DNA from: Limnephilus marmoratus
Lineage: Eukaryota; Arthropoda; Insecta; Trichoptera; Limnephilidae
NCBI GenBank assembly: GCA_917880885.1
Contig: OU862908.1
Span: forward strand, 56,441,819-56,505,818
Direction: 5' to 3'
DNA: 64,000 nucleotides
Shown: positions 51,554-62,394 of the stretch, piece by piece
Numbering within the stretch: position 1 is the first letter of the stretch
Layout of the letters: each line of letters starts with the position of its first letter
Notes under the pieces: generated by a model
What the model was told of the DNA's origin: nothing
Database searches by the model: none
Seen by the model: only the letters and a program-made list of their open reading frames with translations
Program-made: the position numbers and the translations under genes

Positions 51554-53957
51554 ATGGTCCAGTGCGCCGTAAAGTTCTGTAAAAGTAGTTCTATGAAGAC
51601 CTTTAAGAAGAAAGACGGTCTTACCTTTCACGTGTAAATGTTTAAACATAGCTTAAATATACATTTTATAAATTTCGGCGTGTTCATTTCAACCGCGATC
51701 GCCATGAGCCCGATATCAACACGTGACTCCGACTGCCAATGGGCCGAATCAGTCAACTTAAATTATAATAATTAATAATTACCTAAAATTTTTAATGTAT
51801 TTATTAATCATAACGCACAAATATAAAGTTGAGATTTACACATATCATAGGTATGTGTTTTTTATCATTTAGCTTATTAATTTTTAAACATTTTTACTTT
51901 GTCTTTTTTGCACTGTTATTTTTAGTTTTTTTTCCTAATAATTTAACACTCCTTTTATATATGTTTACAATGTTAATTTGTAATCACTGTATTGTTATGT
52001 AAAAGTCACATTGACATGCCCCCGTGGTCGAGGGGTAAAGCTCTTTACTAGCAATCCGGAGGTCGCGGGTTCAAATCCCGGTGCGCGCAAATAAATTTTA
52101 TTCGATTGATTTGTGTTTTCAACATTTTATAATTAAAAATAATATAAGATATATTTCCGGCACTTTCAGGTGGAACATACTCTCAGTATCGCCCTGGTGT
52201 AAGACCACCAATTAGAATTGAAATGTTGCTTGAAATGGCTTTAGCTGTGTTTGTTGACTAGATCTGTGAAGTACCTTCCTCGTCCCCATCTTCTTCCCCT
52301 CCCCACATCTTCAGCCTCACAACATACATGCCATAGTCTCTCTGGCTCCAGATGGAAGCAGTTTCGATTCTTGTGATATGTAGATTTAAAATGCCCGTTT
52401 TCTTGAAAATTCACCTCAAGGGTGCAGTATGAACGTATGTATATACATAAAATTTAATAATATAATTTTTTATTATTAAAGGTTTCCAAAAGACCCTGAG
52501 AGAAAAAGAAAGTGGGTTGATGCCTTAAATCGGAGTGATGACTGGTTTCCAATCAAATCAACCCGCATTTGCTCCTATCACTTTTCGCAAGATTGCTTCT
52601 ATACAACTGAGAAAGGATTTATAAAATTGCACAGATATACAGTATCTTCGCTTTCAATTGAAAAGATACTAAATATTTTATTGCAATAACGCTTTAAAAA
52701 AATTCGGAATTGGGCTGGATATCAAATACAATTTTTTTTTCAGCCTACGACTGAATCAGCAGACCCATTAGCCTACAATAGATCACATGAGTTACTCGAT
52801 GAAGTGGAAGACACTCTCGTAAAAAAACTTAGATTAGAAGCGAGGAAGTGGAGAACGCTCTTCATTGAACGCAAAAAAGAGCTAGAAAGTTTGAAAGCGT
52901 CACGTAGACGGCAGTTAAAAAAGATTGCCAGTTTGCAGGGGATTTTAACATGTTTACAAGAAGGTCAACATGTTAATGAAAACGAGTTTACGGACTTGGA
53001 GTCAATTTCAATCAGCAGTAGAGAACTTTATAACCGGCAGCTATAGAATAAAGGAAAACCGACAAAAAAAATTCTCCCCGGCCCTTAGATCGTTTGCTCT
53101 AACTTTACATTTTTTATTCTCCAAAAGCTAACGATTACGTACGAAGAAGTTTTGATATATGTTTGCCACACGCTAGGACCCTTGGGAAGTGGTACGAGAG
53201 TATTGATGGCCAGGCTGGTTTCACAGTGGAAGCATTTCGTGCTTTGAAGATGAAGGCTGAAGCTTCAAGTAAAAAAATACTCTGCGGACTAGTGATCGAT
53301 GAAATGGCCATAATGACTAAGATCGAATTTGATGGCTCCAATTACCATGGATTTATTGACATAGGTGCTAAGTTAGACGGCGATTGCCTGACAAGGGCAA
53401 AAGAAGCCTTTGTCTTAATGGTTGTGGCAATCAATGATAGTTGGAAGTTGCCTGTTGGATTTTTTTTAGTAAATGGAATTTCCGGTGAACAAAGGGCAAA
53501 TTTGGTATGTAAATGTTTGGAAAAGATTCATCTTACGGGTATTGATGTGGTATCTTTAACGTTTGATGGGTGTCCGGCGAACATTTCTATGGCCAAAATT
53601 TTAGGCTGTTCGTTCGATCCTACACAATTAAAAACTTTTTTCGAACATCCTTCTACTAAAGAAGATGTTTGCATATTTTTAGATGCCTGCCACATGATAA
53701 AATTAGTTCGAAACGCTTTTCAAGCCAAAAAAGTAATAGTTGATGAAAATAAGATTGAAGCCAAATGGAATCATTTGGAAAGCTTAAATCAAATTCAAAA
53801 TGATGAAATATTACATTTTGCGAACAAATTGAGGCCGATACATATAAATTTTCAAAATCAAAAAATAAAAGTTAAATTAGCAACACACTTGTTCTGTGAG
53901 AGCGTTGCTGACTCTCTAATTTTATACCTTAGTTATTTCATAATCTTTTTTTTTTAA
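51554..53957 (+). pseudogene. P-element/THAP9-like transposase, broken
   Basis: Exon 1 (51554-51633) and exon 2 (52482-52641) give a THAP zinc finger: CAVKFC, then LTFHVFPKDPERKRKWVDAL and ICSYHF. Their sum (240 bases) keeps phase. Exon 3 starts at 52744 with PTTESADPLAYNRS and a Leu/Lys-rich coiled coil (LRLEARKWRTLFIERKKELE), but it stops at 53044-53046. After a frameshift in a T-run near 53120 the main catalytic region follows at 53163-53957: LPHARTLGKWY, LVIDEMAIM, VSLTFDGCPANISMAKILGC, FLDACHMIKLVRNAF. These are the P-type RNase H-like and GTP-binding regions. The C-terminus is truncated. THAP binds element ends and the catalytic domain cuts DNA. The first intron contains a SINE. It lies divergent from ASCC2. 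Confidence 0.85.
52017..52390 (+). repeat. tRNA-derived SINE in the P-like transposase intron
   Basis: Head CCCGTGGTCGAGGGGTAAAG, B box GGGTTCAAATCCC, linker, GCCCTGGTGTAAGACCACCA, TTGAAATGGCTTTAGCTGTG, C-rich segment and CTTCAGCCTCACAACATACA. The 3' end is decayed. Confidence 0.88.
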
Positions 53958-53959
53958 TT

Positions 53960-54040
53960 AAGTAAACGCTGAGGAAGTGAGCATTGCTCAGGAAATATGT
54001 CGGTTTTTTATAAACAATAAACGTGGTTAAAACTAAGAAA
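53960..54040 (+). mobile_element. PLE 3' end fragment with hammerhead-like core
   Basis: CTGAGGA (53969-53975), stem TGAGC (53978-53982) with GCTCA (53986-53990), then GGAAAT, and a tail AATAAACGTGGTTAAAACTA. The tail resembles AATAATAAAGTGGTCTAAAG after the core at 49016. The core deviates (CTGAGGA, extra G before GAAA), so the fragment is probably decayed. Confidence 0.45.
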
Positions 54041-54059
54041 ACTATTAATTATGAAAAAG

Positions 54060-54190
54060 AAATTCGTTCAGCAAATAATACGTAATGGGCTATTATATTT
54101 TGTGCTTAAAATTCGAAAAAAAACTGAGGAACGTTTTTTAATTAAAAAATAAATTAAATAATGAGCCCATTACCAGTTCGGCCCTTCCCT
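54060..54190. repeat. Short inverted repeat
   Basis: GTAATGGGCTATTATATTT near 54082 is opposed by the complement of AAATAATGAGCCCATTAC near 54156. Arms are about 20 bases and the loop about 50. It may be a transposon remnant. Confidence 0.5.
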
Positions 54191-54327
54191 GTAAAGCGCT
54201 CTCCCTCCCCCCGATCGCTGAGCGGTAACCCCGTCTGTATCCCCACTCTCCGCCGCCGAAAAATGGAGACAGCTACACTGGTTTTGGCGGTATAATAGGT
54301 TCCGAAATGTTTATGCCGCTTCCTAAT

Positions 54328-55455
54328 GCTACGCCCAAATGCTTGCGACAAGCAGCTTGCCGCAAGCTCAGGCAAGCTCTGACAAACGAATGGCTGGCTT
54401 CCACACACTTGCGAGCGCGCCAGTGTGTTCGGAGCATCCAAGCGCGGCGGACGTCTACCTTAGAGTATATATTGTTACTCTAAGGCTATACTATGTTTGC
54501 GTTAATCTATTTTTATTTTGGTTCCATGCCAACTCAGAATGAAACCAACTGAGAAACACCTCAGAAAGATCTTTAAAAGCTATGAAAAAATAATTTTAAA
54601 ATTGCCGGTAACCCTAACCTAACTTAATCATTTTTTTTTATCGTGACCTTTCTGAGTTGGCCGGTCACCTTTATTTTAACGCGAAATAAAAGACAAGGGG
54701 ATAATATATTTTTAATACCATTGAACCATTGAAGAAGATAATACTAATAAAAATATGAAAAAGAACAAGACACAGAAAAATACAATGTCTAGTTCACACG
54801 CGGTAAAAGTGAAACCTTCAGAAAACTAAGGTAGAAAAGAGTGGGGAAGCTACGAAGCACCGCACAAAGAGGAGACATTATCTTGCAGGCTAAATCCTAT
54901 AGATTTTTGTCTCTTTTTAGTGCCACTTTTTCGTTTCATCGAGTTTCAAATCACAACGGTGCCAAAGAAGTTCGAACTCGAAGATCACTTGTCTTTATAT
55001 AATATTGCCTTGTATTATAAAAAAAAGTTATTCTAACAAAAATCATGTTTTTTTTGTAATAATACTGTATAAATCATCAATAAAATATTATTTATTTATT
55101 TTGACTCTTTAGGTAAATCCAGTCGCAATAAATTACGTTAGTGCATTAAATTTATGTACTTAAAAGAATAATAAGTCAGGCTCGCCTCATACGCCATTCA
55201 TATTCATATGTCTCGTAATATTATCATAGACCGCACGGAGCAAAAAAGGCGTGCATTCGCCACCAGCTCCGAAGTTCCACTGAGCGCGACCGAGCGCTTG
55301 CCGCTTGTGGCCAAAATATCCGACCTCGATCGGATCGGCGGCAAGCTCTCGCAAGCTCTTGCAAGCCTACGCAAGCCAAGCCACACGCGCGGCACCAGAC
55401 GCTGGGGCTTGTGGACGCTTGCAGAGGCTTGCCACGTATTTGGACGCGGCTTTAC
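54328..55455. repeat. 1.13-kb tandem unit, copy 1
   Basis: It runs from ATGCTACGCCCAAATGCTTG to GTATTTGGACGCGGCTTTA. Both ends are dense in GCTTGC and GCAAGC motifs, and the tips are weakly inverted (CGCCCAAAT and ATTTGGACGCG), as in a DNA transposon with subterminal repeats. The internal open frames (54339, 55208) arise from the GCTTGC-rich ends and have no domain. Copy 2 follows after 28 bases. Confidence 0.85.
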
Positions 55456-55483
55456 AATCATAGTTCCATGAGTAATTCCTTAT

Positions 55484-56621
55484 GCTACGCCCAAATGCTT
55501 GCGACAAGCAGCTTGCCGCAAGCTCAGGCAAGCTCTGACAAACGAATGGCTGGCTTCCACACACTTGCGAGCGCGCCAGTGTGTTCGGAGCATCCAAGCG
55601 CGGCGGACGTCTACCTTAGAGTATATATTGTTACTCTAAGGCTATACTATGTTTGCGTTAATCTATTTTTATTTTGGTTCCATGCCAACTCAGAATGAAA
55701 CCAACTGAGAAACACCTCAGAAAGATCTTTAAAAGCTATGAAAAAATAATTTTAAAATTGCCGGTAACCCTAACCTAACTTAATCATTTTTTTTATCGTG
55801 ACCTTTCTGAGTTGGCCGGTCACCTTTATTTTAACGCGAAATAAAAGACAAGGGGATAATATATTTTTAATACCATTGAACCATTGAAGAAGATAATACT
55901 AATAAAAATATGAAAAAGAACAAGACACAGAAAAATACAATGTCTAGTTCACACGCGGTAAAAGTGAAACCTTCAGAAAACTAAGGTAGAAAAGAGTGGG
56001 GAAGCTACGAAGCACCGCACAAAGAGGAGACATTATCTTGCAGGCTAAATCCTATAGATTTTTGTCTCTTTTTAGTGCCACTTTTTCGTTTCATCGAGTT
56101 TCAAATCACAACGGTGCCAAAGAAGTTCGAACTCGAAGATCACTTGTCTTTATATAATATTGCCTTGTATTATAAAAAAAAGTTATTCTAACAAAAATCA
56201 TGTTTTTTTTGTAATAATACTGTATAAATCATCAATAAAATATTATTTATTTATTTTGACTCTTTAGGTAAATCCAGTCGCAATAAATTACGTTAGTGCA
56301 TTAAATTTATGTACTTAAACATTTTAATAAGAATAATAAGTCAGGCTCGCCTCATACGCCATTCATATTCATATGTCTCGTAATATTATCATAGACCGCA
56401 CGGAGCAAAAAAGGCGTGCATTCGCCACCAGCTCCGAAGTTCCACTGAGCGCGACCGAGCGCTTGCCGCTTGTGGCCAAAATATCCGACCTCGATCGGAT
56501 CGGCGGCAAGCTCTCGCAAGCTCTTGCAAGCCTACGCAAGCCAAGCCACACGCGCGGCACCAGACGCTGGGGCTTGTGGACGCTTGCAGAGGCTTGCCAC
56601 GTATTTGGACGCGGCTTTATA
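55484..56621. repeat. 1.13-kb tandem unit, copy 2
   Basis: Almost identical to copy 1 with a constant offset of about 1156. The differences I saw are one T fewer in a T-run near 55786 and an added ACATTTTAAT-type block near 56318. Near identity shows a recent duplication or gene conversion, or an assembly duplication. Confidence 0.85.
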
Positions 56622-56829
56622 AATAAAAAAAAATGCTATGGTGGCAAGTGGCAATACATCGATGAACTGTCAGAAGTCAGAATTTCAAACTTTTCAAACC
56701 ATTTTCAAACTAACGAACTCGTAAAAACTATTTTGTCAACATTCTGTTTTGTTATACCAAAAATGTAATAGTTTTGTTAGACGATTCTGACAATCTTAAT
56801 CTAGATTAATTAAAGTATAAAAATCAAAC

Positions 56830-58796
56830 ATGTCTTCTAAGGAAAGTTTAAAGAGCAAAAAAGTTTTAGTTCGAAACACAGAACGCACCTGTCAAAAAGT
56901 TACAAAAAAATCGTCCTGCTCTGAGGGTTCTCAATCCAATATCACAACCGGTTCAGCTCCAATAGGAAATAGAAAATCTACTGAAAAGCTTCAAATGAAA
57001 TATTCTGACAAAGATTATGCAGATCCCGGGCTCCATTCTTCCAAAGCGATCTTGAAGCAAATAAGGAAAGTAGAACAAATGGTTCATAAGAAATGTGATG
57101 ATTTAAAAGTCCTGGAAGGTCCCAGCAAAATCGTGGCAGATAAGGAGGTACTTAACTTATTATTTGTCCAAATGTTTCTTTAAAAGTATTTCTTTCTGAA
57201 GAACAGGCAGGCACTGGTGTCTAGTCCTTATTTTTATACTGTTCTGTTTTTCACACCGTAGCTAGCATGGGTGGCACCCGAGGCGGAATAACGTGGTGTC
57301 ACCCCCCCCCCCCCCCCCCATTAAAGTTTAGGGGGTGACACTCAGTCGGGTGTCGCCCCCCCCCGCCATTAAGTGGCACCAGGGGAGGGCCACCCCCCCC
57401 TAGCTACGCCACTTGTCTTATGTATTTAAAATTTTCTGTAAAATGTTTTTTTGCAATAATTAGTGTCAAGTATCTTATCTGATTTTCAGTACATTAATTT
57501 GATTGTCTATGTTCAGGGTGGTATTCCTTAAATTGGTAAGCCTCCCTTCCTAATGCGTGGATTACACAGACCGAGTAGACGGGCAAGACGAGCACTTGGT
57601 TGAGTAAAAGGGCGAGAGACAGTCACTCGGACTCTGTTCTACTTACTAAGCCGAGTGTCCACCCCCGCACTGACTCGCTCTTCCACTTGGCAGGTTTAAA
57701 CATTCACTCACTGCTTACTCGCCACTGTCGCTCGCACCACGCTACCGTTTCCCGCGCGTCGCAATTGAATTGACTGACTGACTCGATGCCAAATTAAAAA
57801 TTATGTGTAAACACCTTCTCGTCCATCCAACCGTCTCGGCCTAGAATCATTTTACTGTCTCGCCAATCTACTCGGTGCATGTGATCCAGGCATAACCGTG
57901 AGTTATTTTCTATTATGTAAGTTCCTACTATATATGTACTTTAATATTCGTTAATAAAAAAAATATAGTGTCAAAAATCTTATCTTCGTTCTGTAGCGTG
58001 TAGAAAATGGACAATTATTATGATAAGCATTGAAGAATCAAAATATCTCACAAATACATAATATTAGTTTCGGTTTAATCTGAAAGGATTTGTATAATTG
58101 TATCCGCCGTTCGCCGAATACAAAATTTGGGTAATGGCTATAAAGATGTTGTTGACATATTTAACACATCATTTACTAAATATAAACAAGTCGTAGTAGA
58201 ATTTATATCAGAAAGAAGAACAACAAATTTATTAAACCAACTGCATAGCTCTGCTTCGACTTATTTCACATGTATTGTACTTTTGGTCTACAGTTTTCCA
58301 TCTTGCATGATGGAGTATTTTGTTTTTATTTCAATTCGCTTTTGATTGTATTTTTGTTTTAGATTGGGTAGTGATTTTGATTTTGTTTTTATTTGTGATT
58401 TTGTTATGAACATTTAGATGTTCTTTGTTAAAAAAAATAGCTTGTAAAAGCCCAGCCGGGCGTAAAATTCAAAATAAATAAATGATATGAATTATTTTAT
58501 TTCAGATATCTAAGCAGTTGAATTTTCATTTCAATGAAAAGATCTACAAGGATCTCGTTGCTTTGAACATCAGCGACTCTGACATATCCCCTAGAGTTCG
58601 TAAGAAGACTCCAGTTCCCAGCTACATCTCCAAGATGACCAAAGACATTGAGCCCAACTTGGATGACTTCTACGAAGATAAGATCAAATTGGACAAGCCA
58701 ATTCTTCCAGCACCGGCCAAGGTCAAATACAACCCAATAGTCAAGTACAATGGCAGAGATATTTATGAAAGAATTTTATCATGGGAATCTCCTTGA
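56830..58796 (+). CDS. Unrecognised two-exon gene, 202 residues
   Basis: Exon 1 (56830-57147, 106 codons) starts ATGTCTTC after AAACA and ends at a GTACTT donor. Exon 2 (58506-58796, 97 codons with stop) begins after TTATTTCAG. The phase is 0 and the frame is open throughout. Residues 1-60 are Ser/Lys-rich and low-complexity. About 65-105 are helical (SSKAILKQIRKVEQMVHKKC). Exon 2 has FNEKIYKDLVALNISDSDIS, then a basic-acidic stretch and a Pro-rich KPILPAPAKVKYNPIVKYNG, ending ERILSWESP. AATAAA lies at about 59079. I do not recognise the family. The intron holds two MITEs. No signal peptide or membrane segment is seen. Confidence 0.75.
57257..57414. mobile_element. hAT-like MITE in the intron
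   Basis: The right end CTAGCTACGCCACTTG and the left GTAGCTAGCATGGGTGGCAC are partly inverted. Long C-runs and the repeated GGTGTCACC/GGTGTCGCC phrases fill the interior. Complement CAAGTGGCGTAGCTAG is hAT-like. The left tip is eroded, and no target duplication was seen. Confidence 0.55.
57554..57892. mobile_element. PIF/Harbinger-like MITE, 339 bp, in the intron
   Basis: The ends are TGCGTGGATTACACAGACCG and the complement of its right end at 57873-57892, both leading into CCGAGTAGA. TAA flanks both sides (57551-57553 and 57893-57895). The interior repeats ACTCGGT and CGAGTGA motifs. Confidence 0.88.
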
Positions 58797-59656
58797 TTTA
58801 GTAAATACATAAATGATTAGGGGGTCAAATGGTGATGACAAAGGTTCCTTTTCTCCTGGTGCTCTATCGTAACAGATAATAACCAGGTTGGAATCATCAA
58901 GACAATCTTCACCTTGGAGACTGCAGCTTGGAAGCATTCGGCTAACATTTCCTCCCTTGTGAAGTATTACAGGATTGCATTTAATATGATTGGGCAATTT
59001 GCGTTGGAATGTTAAGAGGAAACACCTCTCCGAATACTGGGCGAAAGGGAAAACTAGACCTCAGGCTGATAATGCTTAAATAAAATTGTCAAAAATCGAA
59101 GTTTTGTATTCCCCGTTTTTCTCCTCCAAAACAGGATCTATTTTTAAGATTTTTTTTACCAATTGTATTAGAAGATCAGAATTTGAAATTAAAACACTTT
59201 AGTTCTTTCTTCCACTAATTTATATTTCACCAGGACCGGTTTCATCCTATTACGGACATTTTCAGACTGGTAGTTGAAATTCTTATGCTACGGTATTTAT
59301 ACACACTTAGGCAGGGGTACACAACACTCTATATAATGAATGTTTCTATTTTGTTAATTTTAAGGTATTATAAGTTATTTTGTTAATTTTAGGTACATAC
59401 AGGTAATTATAAAGTTTATTATTAAAATTATGAATGATGTTACATATTAAATAGATATTTTTACTTCAAATGAATATACATGAATTTATATAATTTAAAA
59501 GGTTTGTGATTACTAAGTAATCACGTATAATTCATGTATATTCATTACTAAGTAATCACAAACCTTTTAAATTATATAAATTCATTTAAAGTAAAAATAT
59601 CTATTTAATATGTAACAGCATTCATAATTTTAATAATAAACTTTATAATTACCTGT

Positions 59657-59904
59657 TTAGCAGGGGTGCCCGGGTTCATGGGGTGAGGTTTGTCTAGGTC
59701 TTGGAGGCGGATGACCAGGACATACTGAACCCAAGATTCCTACCCACCCCTTAAACCCTTTTCCTTCCTAGAACTCTCCTCTCCTTCCTTTCCTTAAAAA
59801 AACCCCCCCACACAGCATCATAGTTGAGCATAAAGATGACATAGGCCCTGAGGGAAATTATGTTCCTCAGGGCCTTCTGCGTGGAGCTCATGTAAAAAAA
59901 ATAA
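59657..59904 (+). mobile_element. 5'-truncated LINE 3' end (family J3)
   Basis: About 248 bases. It sits between ACCTGT and ATGTACC, which are adjacent in the other arm of the palindrome (GGTACATACAGGT), so both borders are exact to a base or two. It contains the conserved CCCTGAGGGAAATTATGTTC hairpin and ends CATGTAAAAAAAATA. No target duplication is visible. Confidence 0.9.
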
Positions 59905-60037
59905 ATGTACCTAAATTTAACAAAATAACTTATAATACCTTAAAATTAACAAAATTATTTCATTATCTGGAGACAATGTTGTGTACCCCCGCCTAAGTGT
60001 GTATAAATACCGTAGCATAAGAATTTCAACTACCAGT

Positions 60038-60064
60038 CTGAAAATGTCCGTAATAGGATGAAAC
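60038..60064 (+). ncRNA. Degenerate hammerhead-like motif
   Basis: CTGAAAA (60038-60044), a stem GTCC (60046-60049) with GGAT (60056-60059, one G-U pair), then GAAAC (60060-60064). An inverted copy lies at about 59240-59266. The first box deviates from CTGANGA, so activity is doubtful. Confidence 0.3.
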
Positions 60065-60348
60065 CAGTCCTGGTGAAATATAAATTAGTGGAAGAAAGTA
60101 CAAAAGTGTTTTAATTTCAAATTCTAATACAATGGAATAGAGAACTCCAGTCCAATTTTTTTATTTTTTTTTATGAATCAAGACTTTCAAACTTAAATAA
60201 CCGCATTTTTATTTTTATTTTTATAGTTAGTTTTAATAGTTAAAATAATTGTCAAAGTTTTAATTTTTAAAGACTCCTAGAAACGCACCGTATCTATGGT
60301 GGCCTTCACCCACCTGTAGTTTATTATTTTCAAGTTGTCTTTTTGAAT

Positions 60349-61045
60349 CAGTGATATTATGTCGAGGGAAATTTCCCTAGATCTAGGGGAGAAAAATATT
60401 TTTTAGGGATAAGGGAAATCAGAACAAAATCTAGGGAAATTTCGAACTCTGGCAAATTTTCTATTGCATATGACAATATTACTGGTATTATTTATATATA
60501 TATATACGTATATATATTATTTATATGTATTATTTATATATATATATTGAAACATAATTTAGGCCCTCAACATATATTTTTTGGAATTCCCATGAATCTT
60601 AATTATTGTTGTACTTACCATGCAATGTTATTTTTAACACTGACAACTCAAAATGATATTATATGTATCTAAAAAGATAAATGGGACCTCTGAAAAAGAA
60701 ATTAATTTATGTTTTAAGTTCCATTTTTTCGGTGATTGCGGTTGATTTTTATTTTGCAAAGTGTTTTTTTTTTTTATTTGGAATTCAGTTTCTAATTCAG
60801 TGGTGAGTGTATTCGTACTTTTAAATTATTACTTCACGTAGCAAAAAGTGTTTTATTTGGAAAAGCACAGTATTTATTATAAGTATATTTACCAAGTTCC
60901 GATATCTTTCCAATTAATAAATCATATAACAGGATTAGTGTTACACAATCAGGTGGCTACGTAGGTAATTGCGTTAATGTGAAATTCTAGGGAAATTTCA
61001 CTTCGAAATCTAGGGAAATAATTTTTTTGGGCAGAGCATCCCTGA
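60349..61045. mobile_element. hAT-like non-autonomous element
   Basis: Left end CAGTGATATTATGTCGAGGG with AGGGAAATTTCCCTAGA, right end ATCTAGGGAAAT..GGGCAGAGCATCCCTG. The flanks TTTTGAAT and TTTTGTAT are similar. The interior holds TATATA simple repeats (60495-60550). No transposase. Confidence 0.5.
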
Positions 61046-62233
61046 TTTTGTATTTAAGAAAATGGCGGAATAAAATGAAGATTGGATGTGATAGGATGAC
61101 TCAATGACTTTTGTGTGTGAAATTGAGGCGTTTTTTATTTAAGATTAACTGCTTTTAATATAGAAAAACATTGGTAAAATGTCCACATTTCACCGCTACT
61201 GTTATTGTATTTTAACAAAGTGCAATATGAAAATAATGAATCATCTTTGCAAATACAAGTGATATCGTTCTTCAATTTTGTTGGTTCAGGCGTGATTTTG
61301 TACATTGTTTTATGTATAACACATGACACACACAGAAACTGGCATAATACACTGCATGACGATTGCGTAATAGCTTGTATCCCTTTACTAAAAACAATTT
61401 GAAAATACAATGTCAAAATATGACACGAATAGTTAACCTCAAATAGGCAAAATTTATTCCAGATTGTCCGCAAATATAGCCCCTTTCGTAAATTGTTGAG
61501 GGCCTAAATTATGTTTCAATAAACACAATAACTATTATTTATCTAAATCTCTATAAACAGTATGAAAATAAACCAAAAACACGAAATGTTGAATATGTCA
61601 TTTCAAATGTCAATACTGGTCAATAAAATACAATACATGCGATCACCAGGTGACAGCGTGACGTCACCATTCACCATTTCAGTAATGCCAACTTAACGCT
61701 GTGTTTTCAGGAGAGGTTTAAAAATGCACTTTTTAATATTTTTTAAAAAACTCTGCATTTAATATTATGAAATAAATTATATATTCAGAATCAGCGTTTA
61801 TTGGTCTATATGAACATATTTTTTTAAAGCCATAATATTTTTCACTGGAGTTCCTTACCACGAATTATCAGTGCAAAAACTAGATGTATTAGAAGAAAAT
61901 ATTCTACGTATGTTTGTGCGTTTTGTTTTTTTTTAAATACATGATCTAGTTTGTCTACACAGCTTCTGTTGACTTTATTCAGACCTACCAATTTTAACAA
62001 TTTTTGTAGGGTTTTAGCTCCTATAAGAAGTAACTTATCCAAAAAAAGCAAAACTACTGACACGCTAGTGGTTGATATCTATATTAAAAATTTTTGCTCT
62101 AGGGTTAAAATTCAGAGAGGAAATTGGGGAATACGTTTATATGGGCAAAACGCTGCCCGGGTTTCAGTGTTGCCATCTTGGAATTTCCGTTTCTGCTAAA
62201 ACCCATACGTATAGGATTTTTTCACCTTTAAAA
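61046..62233. other. No gene supported
   Basis: Open frames on both strands near 61135-61473 and 61842-62199 overlap each other and show no domain. ATTTAGGCCCTCAACATATA (60560) and its complement TTGAGGGCCTAAATTATG (61497) are about 940 bases apart and inverted, which suggests another element spanning 60550-61520. Confidence 0.35.
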
Positions 62234-62236
62234 TTA

Positions 62237-62391
62237 GGGGGCATGCATTAATTACGTGAGCAGTTTTTCTTCCAATCAAGTCCCCTCCCCCCCTTGGTGA
62301 GATAAATTTGGGCCACTTTGTATATTCTTTTCAAGTAACATGAGATTTTGGACCCCCCCCTTTTGAGCTCACGTAATTAATGTATGCCCCC
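62237..62391. mobile_element. PIF/Harbinger-like MITE, complete copy
   Basis: The ends are GGGGGCATGCATTAATTACG and the complement of CGTAATTAATGTATGCCCCC. TTA flanks both sides (62234-62236 and 62392-62394). A degraded copy lies at 21-170 at the other end of the window. Confidence 0.92.
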
Positions 62392-62394
62392 TTA

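Larger units (their letters stand above)
59163..60135. mobile_element. Large palindrome (PLE-type terminal repeats?) interrupted by a LINE
   Basis: The left arm (about 59163-59523) and right arm (59552-60135, minus the LINE at 59657-59904) are inverted copies over about 350 bases with few differences. Examples are TTTATATTTCACCAGGACCG on the left and AGTCCTGGTGAAATATAAAT on the right, and TAAGTAATCACAAACC near the centre. Each arm contains a hammerhead-like motif (CTGAAAATGTCC.. GGATGAAACC). It resembles the smaller PLE palindrome at 27178. Confidence 0.7.

Noticed and set aside
54154..56768. Several 60-130 codon frames
   Set aside because: They arise from the GCTTGC-rich ends of the tandem unit and recur identically in both copies; no domain.
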